Shown here: positions 42,390-50,974 of the stretch, piece after piece | How positions within the stretch are numbered: the stretch's first letter is position 1 | Layout: the number at the start of each line of letters is the position of its first letter | From: JAXGXJ01 sp963816155 | Lineage (GTDB): Bacteria > Actinomycetota > Thermoleophilia > RBG-16-64-13 | Direction: 5' to 3' | Length of the DNA: 64,000 nucleotides | Assembly (NCBI GenBank): GCA_963816155.1 | Contig: CAWFJE010000010.1 | Span: 372,001 to 436,000, forward strand | Position numbers and translations under genes: made by a program | The notes under the pieces: model-generated | The model's database searches: none | What the model saw: the letters and a program-made list of their open reading frames with translations, nothing else | What the model was told of the DNA's origin: nothing

Positions 42390-42605
42390 GACGTACTCCT
42401 CAGGACAAGGCAAGGACAGAACGGCCATTTAGTTTACTAGACTTGGTGAAGAAATGAGACGTGGGGGCGCAAAGAGAGCAGCGGCCTAGGACCGGTGTTC
42501 CTCTCGTGGCCGCCCCGGGCGCACCGTGATACGCTCCTATGGCGAATGGAGGCGACGGCTGGTGGCGGTCACTTACGCAGACCGCCCGGCGAGGATGGAG
42601 GGGCC

Positions 42606-43913
42606 ATGACCAACGAAGAACTCAGCACCCTCAGGGCACAGATCGTGCCGAAGGGTGCGCCCATGACGGCGCCCGTCTACATCGCCCGAGCCCGCAACGC
42701 CACCATCACGGACGTCGAGGGTCGCGAGTACATCGACTTCGCGGCCGGCATCGGCGTCATGGCCGTGGGCCACTCCCATCCCAAGGTGGTCCAAGCTGTC
42801 AAAGAGCAGGCGGAGGCATATTCCCACACCTGCTTTGGCCTCTTTGGATATGAATCCTACCTGCGCCTCGCGCAGCGCCTCAACGAACTGACCCCGGGAG
42901 ACTTCCCCAAGCGCACCTTCTTCATGAACTCGGGCGCGGAGGCCGTAGAGAACGCGGTGAAGATCGCCCGCTACGCGACCAAACGCAAGTCCGTCATCGC
43001 CTTTGAGGACGCCTTCCACGGCCGCACGTACATGACCCTCAGCCTCACCTCGCAGGTGGACCCGTACAAGAAGGGCTTCGGCCCCTTCGCTCCCGAGGTC
43101 TACCGCATCCCCTACGCCTACTGCTACCGGTGCCCGCTGAGTCTCAGCTACCCTGGTTGCGCCTGCGCGTGCGCCAACCTCCTGGAGGAGGCCTTCGCCA
43201 AGCAGGTCGACCCGGAAGACGTAGCCGCCGTAGTGGCCGAACCTGTCCTCGGTGAGGGGGGCTTCATAGTCCCGCCGCCGGAGTACATGGGCAAGATCAA
43301 GCGCATCTGCGAGCAGCACGGCATCCTACTCATCGCCGACGAGATCCAGACCGGCATCGGTCGGACGGGGACCTGGTTCGCCATGGAGCACTGGGGAGTA
43401 GAGCCCGACATCACCACCACGGCCAAGGCGCTGGGCGGAGGCTTCCCCATCTCCGGTATCACCGGACGCCAGGAGTTGATGGACTCTGTGCACGCAAGCG
43501 GCATCGGCACCACCTACGGGGGCAACCCCACCGCCTGTGTGGCCGGCCTGGCCGTCCTCGACATCATCGAGAGCGAGCACCTGTTGGAGAGGGCTCAGAT
43601 CATCGGTGAGCGGATCCGGTCTCGCTTCGTGGAACTCCAGACCCGCTACCCTGTGATAGGAGACGTGCGCGGGCTGGGAGCCATGGTGGGGATGGAACTG
43701 GTGGAAGACCCCCAGACCAAGACGCCCGCCGGAGCCCTGGCCAAGACTCTGCGCCAAAGGCTCTTCCAGAACGGCGTGGTCAACGTCGGCGCCGGCACTC
43801 ACCACAACGTGCTACGTATCCTGGTGCCGCTGACCATCGAGGATGATGTACTCGTCCGCGGTCTGGATATACTCTCCGACACCATGGCCGAAGTAAGCGC
43901 CGCGCGGGTCTAG
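42606..43913 (+). CDS. Class III aminotransferase, GABA/ornithine type
   Basis: A 435-residue PLP enzyme. It contains IDFAAGIGVMAVGHSHPKVV, FFMNSGAEAVENAVKIARYA, ADEIQTGIGRTGTWFAMEHW with the PLP-ring Asp, and DITTTAKALGGGFPISGITG with the catalytic Lys. The closest look is 4-aminobutyrate aminotransferase (GabT), though ornithine or other omega-amino acids are possible. ATG 42606 has GGAGG a few nt upstream; an upstream frame would add 37 residues. Twelve bp separate it from the AOR gene, so amino-group removal followed by aldehyde oxidation is a plausible pair. Unusual Cys-rich CYRCPLSLSYPGCACACAN in mid-protein may bind a metal. Confidence 0.9.
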   Translation: MTNEELSTLRAQIVPKGAPMTAPVYIARARNATITDVEGREYIDFAAGIGVMAVGHSHPKVVQAVKEQAEAYSHTCFGLFGYESYLRLAQRLNELTPGDFPKRTFFMNSGAEAVENAVKIARYATKRKSVIAFEDAFHGRTYMTLSLTSQVDPYKKGFGPFAPEVYRIPYAYCYRCPLSLSYPGCACACANLLEEAFAKQVDPEDVAAVVAEPVLGEGGFIVPPPEYMGKIKRICEQHGILLIADEIQTGIGRTGTWFAMEHWGVEPDITTTAKALGGGFPISGITGRQELMDSVHASGIGTTYGGNPTACVAGLAVLDIIESEHLLERAQIIGERIRSRFVELQTRYPVIGDVRGLGAMVGMELVEDPQTKTPAGALAKTLRQRLFQNGVVNVGAGTHHNVLRILVPLTIEDDVLVRGLDILSDTMAEVSAARV

Positions 43914-43925
43914 GCGCCAGTAGAG

Positions 43926-45707
43926 ATGACCATCGATGCGACACCCACGAGTACCTTCCCGACGTCGGGATCCCCGAAGAGGGTCCTGCTTATCGATCTG
44001 AGCACGTCCTCCATGCGGGTGGACGAGATCGATGTGGGCGACATGCTGGGCCTGGGCGGCAAGGCCGTCGGCGCGAGACTCCTTGAGCGCTACCTCGCTC
44101 CGGATGCCGACCCCCTGGCTGCAGAGAACATAATCGTCTTCGCCGCCAGCCCCATCGCGACGCTGGGGCTGGCGGGGTCCGACCGCTTCGGCGCCTTCAC
44201 CAAGAGTCCCCTCACCGGGATATGGCTCGAATGCTACTGCGGCGGCTCCTTTGGCCGCGCACTCACCGAGACGGGTTGGGATGCGGTCGTGGTGCAAGGC
44301 GCTGCGGAGACACCGGTGCGGCTCCACCTGTCGGCCGCCGGGGCCGAAACGCTTCCGGCGGAAGAACTCTGGGGCTTGGACCCCGGTACCGTCGAGGCGG
44401 CCCTTCTGCAGGGTCTGCCCAAACGCTCCGCCGTGCTTTCCATTGGAGTGGCGGGCGAGAACATGGTCCGCATAGCCGCTGTGATGCACGAAGAGGCTCA
44501 CGCTCTGGGCCGGGGCGGCATGGGAGCCGTCTTCGGCAGTAAGAGATTGAAGGCGGTATCTGTCACATCTCCCGGTCCCCTCAGACGAGTGGTGAGCGAA
44601 GAGTTGGCCCTCCTGCGCCGCGAACTCTCCAAACTCGCGGCCGAATCGCCCCTGGTAGCCAATTACCGTCGCTACGGCACTCCGGCCGTCGCGGCCCTCA
44701 CCAACGAGACAGGGGCCTTCCCGACCGACCTTTTCACCAAAGGCACAGCCCCCCATCGGGCCACCCTGGAAGTCGAGCACTGGCGCGACTGGGCCGACTA
44801 CTCCAGCGCCGGTTGTCCGCCCTGTCCCATCCGCTGCCGGCATACGCTGACGCTGAATGACGGGCCGCAGGCCGGTCGCCGGGTGCACTCGCCGGAATAC
44901 GAGACCGTGTACTCGTTCGGCGGGTCGGCCATGGTCGAACACGCCCGCGACATAGCCTTCCTCAACGAGCGCTGCAACCTTCTCGGCCTGGACAGCATCA
45001 GCGCCGGCAACCTGGCGGCCGCTGCGATCAAGGCCCGGCAGAAGGGGGCCCTCCCCCAGGGACCCGCACCTGGCGATGTGGAGGGCATCGACCGTCTCTT
45101 GACGGAGATCGCGGAACGCTCGACACCCGTCGGCGAAGCGCTGGCCGAAGGCATGGACCACGCGCTGGCCGAGTGGGGAATGGGTGACTGGTCGATCACG
45201 AGCAAAGGCATGGATCCCGCCGGCTACGAGCCCAGGCGCCTCCTCGGCATGGCTCTCAGCTACGCCGTCAGCGTCCGCGGCGCGTGCCACCTGCGCGCCA
45301 CCTTCTACAAGCCGGAACTCAGTGGCATGTTGGAGGGGCTGAGCGATGAAGAGTTCGTCGATACCTACGTGGATTGGGAAGACCGCGTCACCATCATGGA
45401 CACCCTCACCATATGCCGCTTTTACCGCGACCTGCTTCCCTGGGAACGGATCGTCCCCATCGCCACGGAGTTGAACGGCTCGCCGGTGACGGTCGACCGA
45501 CTCAAGGGGTTGGCCCGAGACACCATCACGCGTATCCGCGCACTGAACTTCGCCTTCGGCGCCACTCCGGCCGACGATACTGTGGCTGAGCGCTTCTTCC
45601 GCGAGGCCACGGACAAGGCCCCGGCGCTGGACAGAGTGCGGTTCGAAGGGTGGGTGCGCATGTACTGGCAGCGGCGGGGTTGGACGGAAGAGGGTCACCT
45701 AACCTAG
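43926..45707 (+). CDS. Aldehyde:ferredoxin oxidoreductase (tungsten/AOR family)
   Basis: A 593-residue cytosolic enzyme of the AOR/FOR family, which oxidises aldehydes to acids with ferredoxin via a tungstopterin. The N-domain begins KRVLLIDLSTSSMRVDEI and includes GGKAVGARLLERYLA and the pterin-binding ALGRGGMGAVFGSKRLKAV. The 4Fe-4S ligands lie in GCPPCPIRC near residue 296, with TICRFYRDLLPW supplying the fourth cysteine region. LDSISAGNLAAAAIKARQKG is the second pterin site. It follows the aminotransferase by 12 bp. Strongly suggests anaerobic metabolism and ferredoxin as electron carrier. The substrate aldehyde is unknown. Confidence 0.93.
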   Translation: MTIDATPTSTFPTSGSPKRVLLIDLSTSSMRVDEIDVGDMLGLGGKAVGARLLERYLAPDADPLAAENIIVFAASPIATLGLAGSDRFGAFTKSPLTGIWLECYCGGSFGRALTETGWDAVVVQGAAETPVRLHLSAAGAETLPAEELWGLDPGTVEAALLQGLPKRSAVLSIGVAGENMVRIAAVMHEEAHALGRGGMGAVFGSKRLKAVSVTSPGPLRRVVSEELALLRRELSKLAAESPLVANYRRYGTPAVAALTNETGAFPTDLFTKGTAPHRATLEVEHWRDWADYSSAGCPPCPIRCRHTLTLNDGPQAGRRVHSPEYETVYSFGGSAMVEHARDIAFLNERCNLLGLDSISAGNLAAAAIKARQKGALPQGPAPGDVEGIDRLLTEIAERSTPVGEALAEGMDHALAEWGMGDWSITSKGMDPAGYEPRRLLGMALSYAVSVRGACHLRATFYKPELSGMLEGLSDEEFVDTYVDWEDRVTIMDTLTICRFYRDLLPWERIVPIATELNGSPVTVDRLKGLARDTITRIRALNFAFGATPADDTVAERFFREATDKAPALDRVRFEGWVRMYWQRRGWTEEGHLT

Positions 45708-45768
45708 CCCGAAGAGATCGATCCCCCGGTGGTCGCCGTCTCGTCCTCGGCCGACGGGCCGTCGAGGC

Positions 45769-46785
45769 TCAGGCAGTCCTCAGTCGTGCGACTTCTTCGG
45801 CGATGGCAGCGCCCATGTCGGCAGTGCCCGCGGTCCCTCCCAGGTCATACGTGACCCGCTCGCCGCGGCCGATGATCACGCGCACAGCGGCGAAGAGCGC
45901 CTTGGCTGCCTCCGGCTCACCCAGATGGGCCAGCATAAGCACGGCCGAGAGGATGAGCGCTGTCGGATCGGCCTTGTCCTGCCCCGCGTATTTGGGGGCA
46001 GAGCCGTGGACGGGCTCGAATACAGCGATGTCAGAGCCGATATTGGCGCCAGGAGCCACTCCCAGGCCCCCGACCAACCCGGCGCACAGATCGCTCAGGA
46101 TGTCACCGTACAGGTTGGGACACAGAAGCACGTCGTAGAGCTCCGGCTTCTGCACCAACTGCATACACATGTTGTCGACGATGCGGTCCTCGAACTCGAT
46201 GTCCGGGTATTCCGCGGCCACAGTCCGCGCGACCTCGAGGAACAGGCCATCGGAGAGCTTCATGATATTGGCCTTGTGCACAGCCGTCACCTTGCCGCGC
46301 TTCTCGCGCCGAGCATAGTCGAAGGCAAAGCGGGCGATGCGTTCCGAGCCCCGTCTGGTGATGATCTTGATCGACTCGGCAGCGTCGGCGCCCACCATGT
46401 GCTCGACGCCTGCGTACAGGTCCTCGGTGTTCTCCCTCACCACCACCAGATCAACACCGTCGTACCTGCTGCGCACCCCGGGGATGGTCACCGCGGGCCT
46501 CAGGTTGGCGTAGAGGTCGAGTTCCTTGCGCAGAGCCACGTTGACGCTCCTGAATCCCGAGCCGACAGGTGTGGTCACGGGCCCCTTGATGGCTACTCCG
46601 GTCTCCCGGATCGAATCGATCACCTGCTGGGGAAGTGGTGAGCCATACTTCTCCATGACGTCCGCACCCGCCTCTACATCCACCCACTCGATGGGAACCC
46701 CCGTCGCCGCGAGGGCCACCTTGGCGGCCGCCATGATCTCGGGACCGATGCCGTCGCCGGGTATGCAGGTCACGCGATGTTCCAT
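45769..46785 (-). CDS. NAD-type isocitrate/isopropylmalate dehydrogenase family, isocitrate-like
   Basis: A 338-residue beta-decarboxylating dehydrogenase. The N-terminus VTCIPGDGIGPEIMAAAKVA is typical; GSGFRSVNVALRKELDLYAN carries the Ser of isocitrate dehydrogenases rather than the hydrophobic pocket of isopropylmalate enzymes. NLYGDILSDLCAGLVGGLGV holds metal-binding Asp residues, and AVFEPVHGSAPKYAGQDKAD is the cofactor region that fits NAD preference. It may convert isocitrate to 2-oxoglutarate; homoisocitrate or tartrate activity cannot be excluded. Three ATGs lie at 46794, 46788 and 46785; the last has better spacing to the G-run. It follows the GNAT gene, whose stop lies inside this start region. 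Confidence 0.9.
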   Translation of the reverse strand: MEHRVTCIPGDGIGPEIMAAAKVALAATGVPIEWVDVEAGADVMEKYGSPLPQQVIDSIRETGVAIKGPVTTPVGSGFRSVNVALRKELDLYANLRPAVTIPGVRSRYDGVDLVVVRENTEDLYAGVEHMVGADAAESIKIITRRGSERIARFAFDYARREKRGKVTAVHKANIMKLSDGLFLEVARTVAAEYPDIEFEDRIVDNMCMQLVQKPELYDVLLCPNLYGDILSDLCAGLVGGLGVAPGANIGSDIAVFEPVHGSAPKYAGQDKADPTALILSAVLMLAHLGEPEAAKALFAAVRVIIGRGERVTYDLGGTAGTADMGAAIAEEVARLRTA

Positions 46786-46787
46786 CA

Positions 46788-47231
46788 TCACCATCCCCCG
46801 ACGGCGCGCCGTTTGCCCAGGTACGCGCCCAGCGGTGCCTCGGGGATGCCCACGGAGCCCTGCCTGTAGTCCTCTGAGGCGACCGGAATCGCAGACAGAG
46901 CAGGCGGGGGGTCGGATTGAGTGAACACCGAGACCTCCTCCAGCCCGCCCGCACTCGCCGAGAGTAGGGCCACTATCTGATCGCTCAGGCCCACTTCCCG
47001 GTAACGGGTGTCGACCAAGACATCGAACACGACTCGTCTGAACGCGTCGAGGCGGCAGGAGCGACCGAAACCGATCAGTTCCCCGTCCGCCCGGCAGACC
47101 ACCCAGTCTTCAGAGGAGGCAAGGGCCCACTCGAGCTTGACGTCCGCCCCCAGTTCGTCCCAGCCGCAGCGGGCAAAGAACTCCACCAGGGAGACCATGT
47201 CGACGCGGCTGTTGAACTCGAATTCCACCAT
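46788..47231 (-). CDS. GNAT-family N-acetyltransferase
   Basis: A 147-residue protein with the GNAT order: beta strand plus WVVCRADGELIGFGRSCR, then RRVVFDVLVDTRYREVGLSD in place of the acetyl-CoA loop, followed by QIVALLSASAGGLEEVSVFT. The usual Q/RxxGxG/A loop appears as RYREVGLSD, which is degenerate in its second glycine. It overlaps the start of the isocitrate-dehydrogenase-like gene, implying co-translation. The substrate is unknown. Classification is moderate. Confidence 0.75.
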   Translation of the reverse strand: MVEFEFNSRVDMVSLVEFFARCGWDELGADVKLEWALASSEDWVVCRADGELIGFGRSCRLDAFRRVVFDVLVDTRYREVGLSDQIVALLSASAGGLEEVSVFTQSDPPPALSAIPVASEDYRQGSVGIPEAPLGAYLGKRRAVGGW

Positions 47232-47295
47232 GGGGCAGGATGCTATCAGATGGGAAGGGCTCCGGCCACGAAGCCGAGGAGCAACTGACCTTCCT

Positions 47296-48597
47296 CTACT
47301 GCTCCGTCCTTCCCGGGTAGATAGGAGAGATGTTCTCGTTGGGCCGATACAGAAGGGGGCGGAGTTCCTCCCATACAGCAGCCATACGCGCCTCCTCGCC
47401 CGGGCTGATAGGCAGGTCGCTCTCGGGTCGAAGGCCGGGAAGGACGGGCAGCACCCGGAATGAGGTCTTTCCTCTCAACTCGGTCTGCTGCACGTACACC
47501 GGCAGGTAGCTCACGCCGGTCACATAGGTACGCAGACCTCTCTTCTCCAGGTGCACGTAGGCCACCAGTCCGCTATCCGAGTACCGCCAGCGCTGGGCCG
47601 AGACAAAATTGCCCAGGGAGTAGACCACGAACTTGTTGGTGACTTTGGAGCCGCCGTATTCGAACACGTGCTCGATGGGCTGTACCACATGAGGATGCGA
47701 CCCGAGAACGACGTCGACCCCTCCAGACAGGATCTTCTGAGTGACATCCTGTTGTTTCTGGTTGGGTTCACGGTCGTACTCGTTCCCATAGTGCAGCAGC
47801 GCTATCACCACGTCGGCCCCCCACATCCGCGCGGACACAGCGTCCTCGATCACCTGGTCAACGTCGAGACGCGCCACGGCGAACTGCTGGTCGGCCGGGA
47901 GTGCGTCCCCGTTCAGGGTAGCGGTGGCGTTGACGAACCCGACCCTGATGCCCTGGATGTCTACCACGTGGGGCTTGGCCCTCTCTTCCGCCGACCGATA
48001 CGTGCCGACGTGATCAAGCCACGCCCGGTCGAGACTGTCGAGGGTGGCGGCGATGCCTTCCTGGCCCAGGTCGAGGGAGTGGTTGTTGGCTGTGGCCACC
48101 AGGTCGACACCGGCCCAGCGCAGCGCGGGCGCGAGTTGTTCCGGACTATTGAAGATGGGATAGCCGCTATAACCGAACTCCGCGCCCGCCAGCCGCGTCT
48201 CCAGGCTGGCCACGGTGTAGTCGGCCTGCCTAAGATAGGGCGCCACCGGTCCGAAAACCGGGCGAAAATCATACGAGCCGTCCACCGGGCTCCGGACCGA
48301 GTCGACGATTGGATCGTGGGTGAGGACGTCACCCACGGCCGCAACCGTGATGCGGATGGGCTCGGTCGTGGTGGTCGAGGAGACGGCAGGCTCCTCGGTC
48401 TCCACTTGGGTGGTAGTGGTGGTCGTGGCGTCCGCCGCACCGGTGGTGGCGACCACCACCGTCGGGGGCACAGTGAGGGTGGCGGAGGAAGGGTCGAGGG
48501 CCGACGTGGCACCCTCTTCAGCCGACCAGAGGATGAGCGGAACGCAGAGGGCGAGGACAGCCAGAAGGGCCGCGATCGCTTTCAACACATTCCACAC
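47296..48597 (-). CDS. CapA-family metallophosphatase-like lipopolysaccharide/polyglutamate protein
   Basis: A protein of about 433 residues. The N-terminal TM segment (VLKAIAALLAVLALCVPLIL) is followed by a Thr/Val-rich linker (TTTTTTQVETEEP), then the PGA_cap domain: ITVAAVGDVLTHDPIVDSVR, DYTVASLETRLAGAEFGYSG, ATANNHSLDLGQEGIAATLD, ALLHYGNEYDREPNQKQQDV and VDVVLGSHPHVVQPIEHVFE. CapA relatives act in polyglutamate capsule or other surface polymers outside the membrane; the calcineurin-like motifs suggest hydrolase activity. GTG 48597 with GCGAGG upstream is favoured; an in-frame ATG at 48744 would add 49 residues of low similarity. Divergent from the acyl-CoA synthetase gene. Confidence 0.87.
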   Translation of the reverse strand: MWNVLKAIAALLAVLALCVPLILWSAEEGATSALDPSSATLTVPPTVVVATTGAADATTTTTTQVETEEPAVSSTTTTEPIRITVAAVGDVLTHDPIVDSVRSPVDGSYDFRPVFGPVAPYLRQADYTVASLETRLAGAEFGYSGYPIFNSPEQLAPALRWAGVDLVATANNHSLDLGQEGIAATLDSLDRAWLDHVGTYRSAEERAKPHVVDIQGIRVGFVNATATLNGDALPADQQFAVARLDVDQVIEDAVSARMWGADVVIALLHYGNEYDREPNQKQQDVTQKILSGGVDVVLGSHPHVVQPIEHVFEYGGSKVTNKFVVYSLGNFVSAQRWRYSDSGLVAYVHLEKRGLRTYVTGVSYLPVYVQQTELRGKTSFRVLPVLPGLRPESDLPISPGEEARMAAVWEELRPLLYRPNENISPIYPGRTEQ

Positions 48598-48871
48598 AGG
48601 CAGTACCTCGCTCCCAGGGGTCCACAGCCCCGAGGTAATCGCTGGGGCCAATTGTAGCTTCGATGCGCCGACGCGGCCACGCGTTCCCTGCAGAAGGTAC
48701 CGCGCTCGGCTATGAGTAGTAGAATGCTTTCTGGACGTGTTCACACGGATCCGGTTGGGGGGCCGAAGGTGGGTCGCCCAGTCTCACGAGACTCTTCCGG
48801 GCGACTGTTTTACCGCCTACCTCTCGGCTCCGCCGGTACCCCATGCCAGGCTGCGAGAGGACGTGTTTTCG

Positions 48872-50974
48872 ATGCTTGAGTCTCTTCTGTATCCCAACGT
48901 GATCGCGGTGATGGGTGCTTCGCGCACCGCGGGCAAAGTCGGCCACGCCATCACGATCAACCTTATAAGAGGCGGGTTCCAGGGCCGGATAGTCCCCGTG
49001 AACCCGTCAGGCGGGGAACTCATGGGGCAGAAGTTCTATTCGAGTCTCGAAGAGTACGGCCACAATGTGGACCTGAGCGTCATCGCCGTGCCCACGCGAG
49101 CCGTCAAGGAAGCCGTCCTCAGTTCGCTTCACGCCGGCGCGAAAGCCATCGCCGTGATCACGGCTGGTTTCAAGGAAGTGGATGAGGAAGGGGCCGTTCT
49201 GGAGCGCGAGATCACCGAACTGTGCCGCTCGCGCGGGGCCCGTCTGCTTGGACCCAACTGTCTCGGCGTGATGAACACCCATCACAAGATGGACGCCACG
49301 TTCGCGAACTACATGCCCCCGCCGGGAGGCATCTCCGTCATCTCCCAGTCGGGCGCTCTCTGCACGGCCATCCTGGACTGGTCGGCTGCCCGAAAGATGG
49401 GTCTGGCCACTCTCCTCAGCATCGGCAACAAAGCCGACCTCGACGAGACCGACTTCCTCGCCGCCCTGGCCGAGGACCAGAACACCAAAGTCATCGTCGG
49501 CTACCTCGAGAGCATCATTTCGGGCGATGAGTTCGTCCGCGTGGCCGAGTCGGTGGCGATGGTCAAGCCGGTGGTCATCCTCAAAGCCGGCACCACCGCC
49601 GCCGGCTCGAAGGCGGCTTCTTCACATACCGGCGCCCTTGCTGGAGCCGACATAGCCTACGGAGCCGCCTTCAAGCGGGCCGGCGTGATCCGCGCCGATA
49701 CTTTTGAAGCACTGTTCGACTACGCCAGTGCTTTTGCCATGCAGCCCCTTCCCCAGGGCGACCGCGTCGCCATCATCACCAACGCCGGCGGCCCCGGCAT
49801 CATGGCCGCCGACGCGGTCGAGCACGCCGGCATGACCGTCGCCTCCCTGCGCCCGGAGACGGCCCAGGCATTGCGCGAGCAACTACCGGCAGCTGCCAGC
49901 GTGGGTAATCCCATCGATGTCCTCGGAGACGCCGGACCGGAGCGCTACGCACAGGCGGTGGAGGCAGCTCAGTCCGATCCATCGGTGGACGCCATCATCG
50001 TCATCCTCACACCGCAGGCCATGACCAAACCCCTGGAGACAGCTCGGGCCATCGCGGCCAAAGCGAGCGGCCAGAAGCCCCTACTGGCGACCTTCATGGG
50101 CGGTGCCGACGTCATGCCCGGTCGCGACGAGTTGGTGGCGGCCAACCTTCCCGACTACACCTCCCCCGAGCGAGCGGCGGCGGCCCTCAAAGCCATGGTC
50201 GACTATGCCGCCTGGCGGCGGCGTCCGCCGCGCATCGTGGCACGCTTCCCGGTCAATAGACGCAGGGTCGAACGCATCATCACACGGCAGTTGCGCACCG
50301 GCCGGGCATACATCGGCGAGGCGAAGGCCAAGGAGATCCTGCGCGCGTACGACTTCACCGTTCCGGACGGTCGACTCGTGGCCGACGTAGACGAGGCCGT
50401 GGAGGCCGCTCCCCGTATAGGCTATCCGCTGGCCATGAAGATCGTGTCGCCGGACATCATGCACAAGTCGGACGTCGGCGGCGTGAAGCTCGGCCTCAAC
50501 AGCCCTCAGGAGGTGGCCGACGCCTACGAGTTGATGATGCTGCGGATCGGTAGACGGATGCCCGACGCCTATCTGGAAGGCGTCTACCTGGAGCGGATGG
50601 TACCCAAAGGGAGAGAGGTCATCCTGGGCATGACGCGCGATCCGCAGTTCGGCCCGATGCTCATGTTCGGGCTGGGAGGCATCTTCGTGGAGGTCATGAA
50701 GGATGTGACCTTCCACCTCGCCCCCATAACCGAGGAAGAAGCCATGCAGATGCTGATGGGCACCCGTTCGTACCGGTTGTTGGAAGGGGTGAGGGGCCAG
50801 CAGGGAGTGAACCTAGCCGCCATCGGCGAGGCTCTTCAGCGCATCAGCCAGTTGGTGACCGACTTCCCGCAGATTGAGGAGTTGGACATCAACCCCTTCA
50901 TCGTCGCGGGAATGGGAGAGGACTCGGTGGCTGCTGACGCACGAATCCAGTTGAGTATGGGGGGTGAACGATGA
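48872..50974 (+). CDS. ADP-forming acyl-CoA synthetase (fused alpha/beta subunits)
   Basis: A 700-residue enzyme that makes ATP from acyl-CoA, ADP and phosphate. The alpha part (1-460) has a CoA-binding Rossmann start (NVIAVMGASRTAGKVGHAIT), LLGPNCLGVMNT and the phospho-histidine motif ASSHTGALAGAD. The beta part (about 480-700) is an ATP-grasp module: AKEILRAYDFTVPDGRLV, YPLAMKIVSPDIMHKSDVGG, REVILGMTRDPQFGPMLMFG and IEELDINPFIV. ATG 48872 is favoured by the CoA-domain start and a GAGAGGACG stretch upstream. Its stop overlaps the CoA-transferase gene by ATGA, indicating joint production. Family enzymes act on acetyl-CoA and other acyl-CoAs in anaerobic energy metabolism. Confidence 0.93.
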   Translation: MLESLLYPNVIAVMGASRTAGKVGHAITINLIRGGFQGRIVPVNPSGGELMGQKFYSSLEEYGHNVDLSVIAVPTRAVKEAVLSSLHAGAKAIAVITAGFKEVDEEGAVLEREITELCRSRGARLLGPNCLGVMNTHHKMDATFANYMPPPGGISVISQSGALCTAILDWSAARKMGLATLLSIGNKADLDETDFLAALAEDQNTKVIVGYLESIISGDEFVRVAESVAMVKPVVILKAGTTAAGSKAASSHTGALAGADIAYGAAFKRAGVIRADTFEALFDYASAFAMQPLPQGDRVAIITNAGGPGIMAADAVEHAGMTVASLRPETAQALREQLPAAASVGNPIDVLGDAGPERYAQAVEAAQSDPSVDAIIVILTPQAMTKPLETARAIAAKASGQKPLLATFMGGADVMPGRDELVAANLPDYTSPERAAAALKAMVDYAAWRRRPPRIVARFPVNRRRVERIITRQLRTGRAYIGEAKAKEILRAYDFTVPDGRLVADVDEAVEAAPRIGYPLAMKIVSPDIMHKSDVGGVKLGLNSPQEVADAYELMMLRIGRRMPDAYLEGVYLERMVPKGREVILGMTRDPQFGPMLMFGLGGIFVEVMKDVTFHLAPITEEEAMQMLMGTRSYRLLEGVRGQQGVNLAAIGEALQRISQLVTDFPQIEELDINPFIVAGMGEDSVAADARIQLSMGGER

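Noticed and set aside
42390..42605. T-box or leader-peptide attenuator before ilvD
   Set aside because: No specifier loop, T-box sequence or run of Val/Leu/Ile codons is visible.
43812..45698. Minus-strand open frame of 628 codons
   Set aside because: It mirrors the AOR gene, whose Fe-S and pterin motifs are on the plus strand; the minus frame is His/Gly/Arg-rich without motifs.
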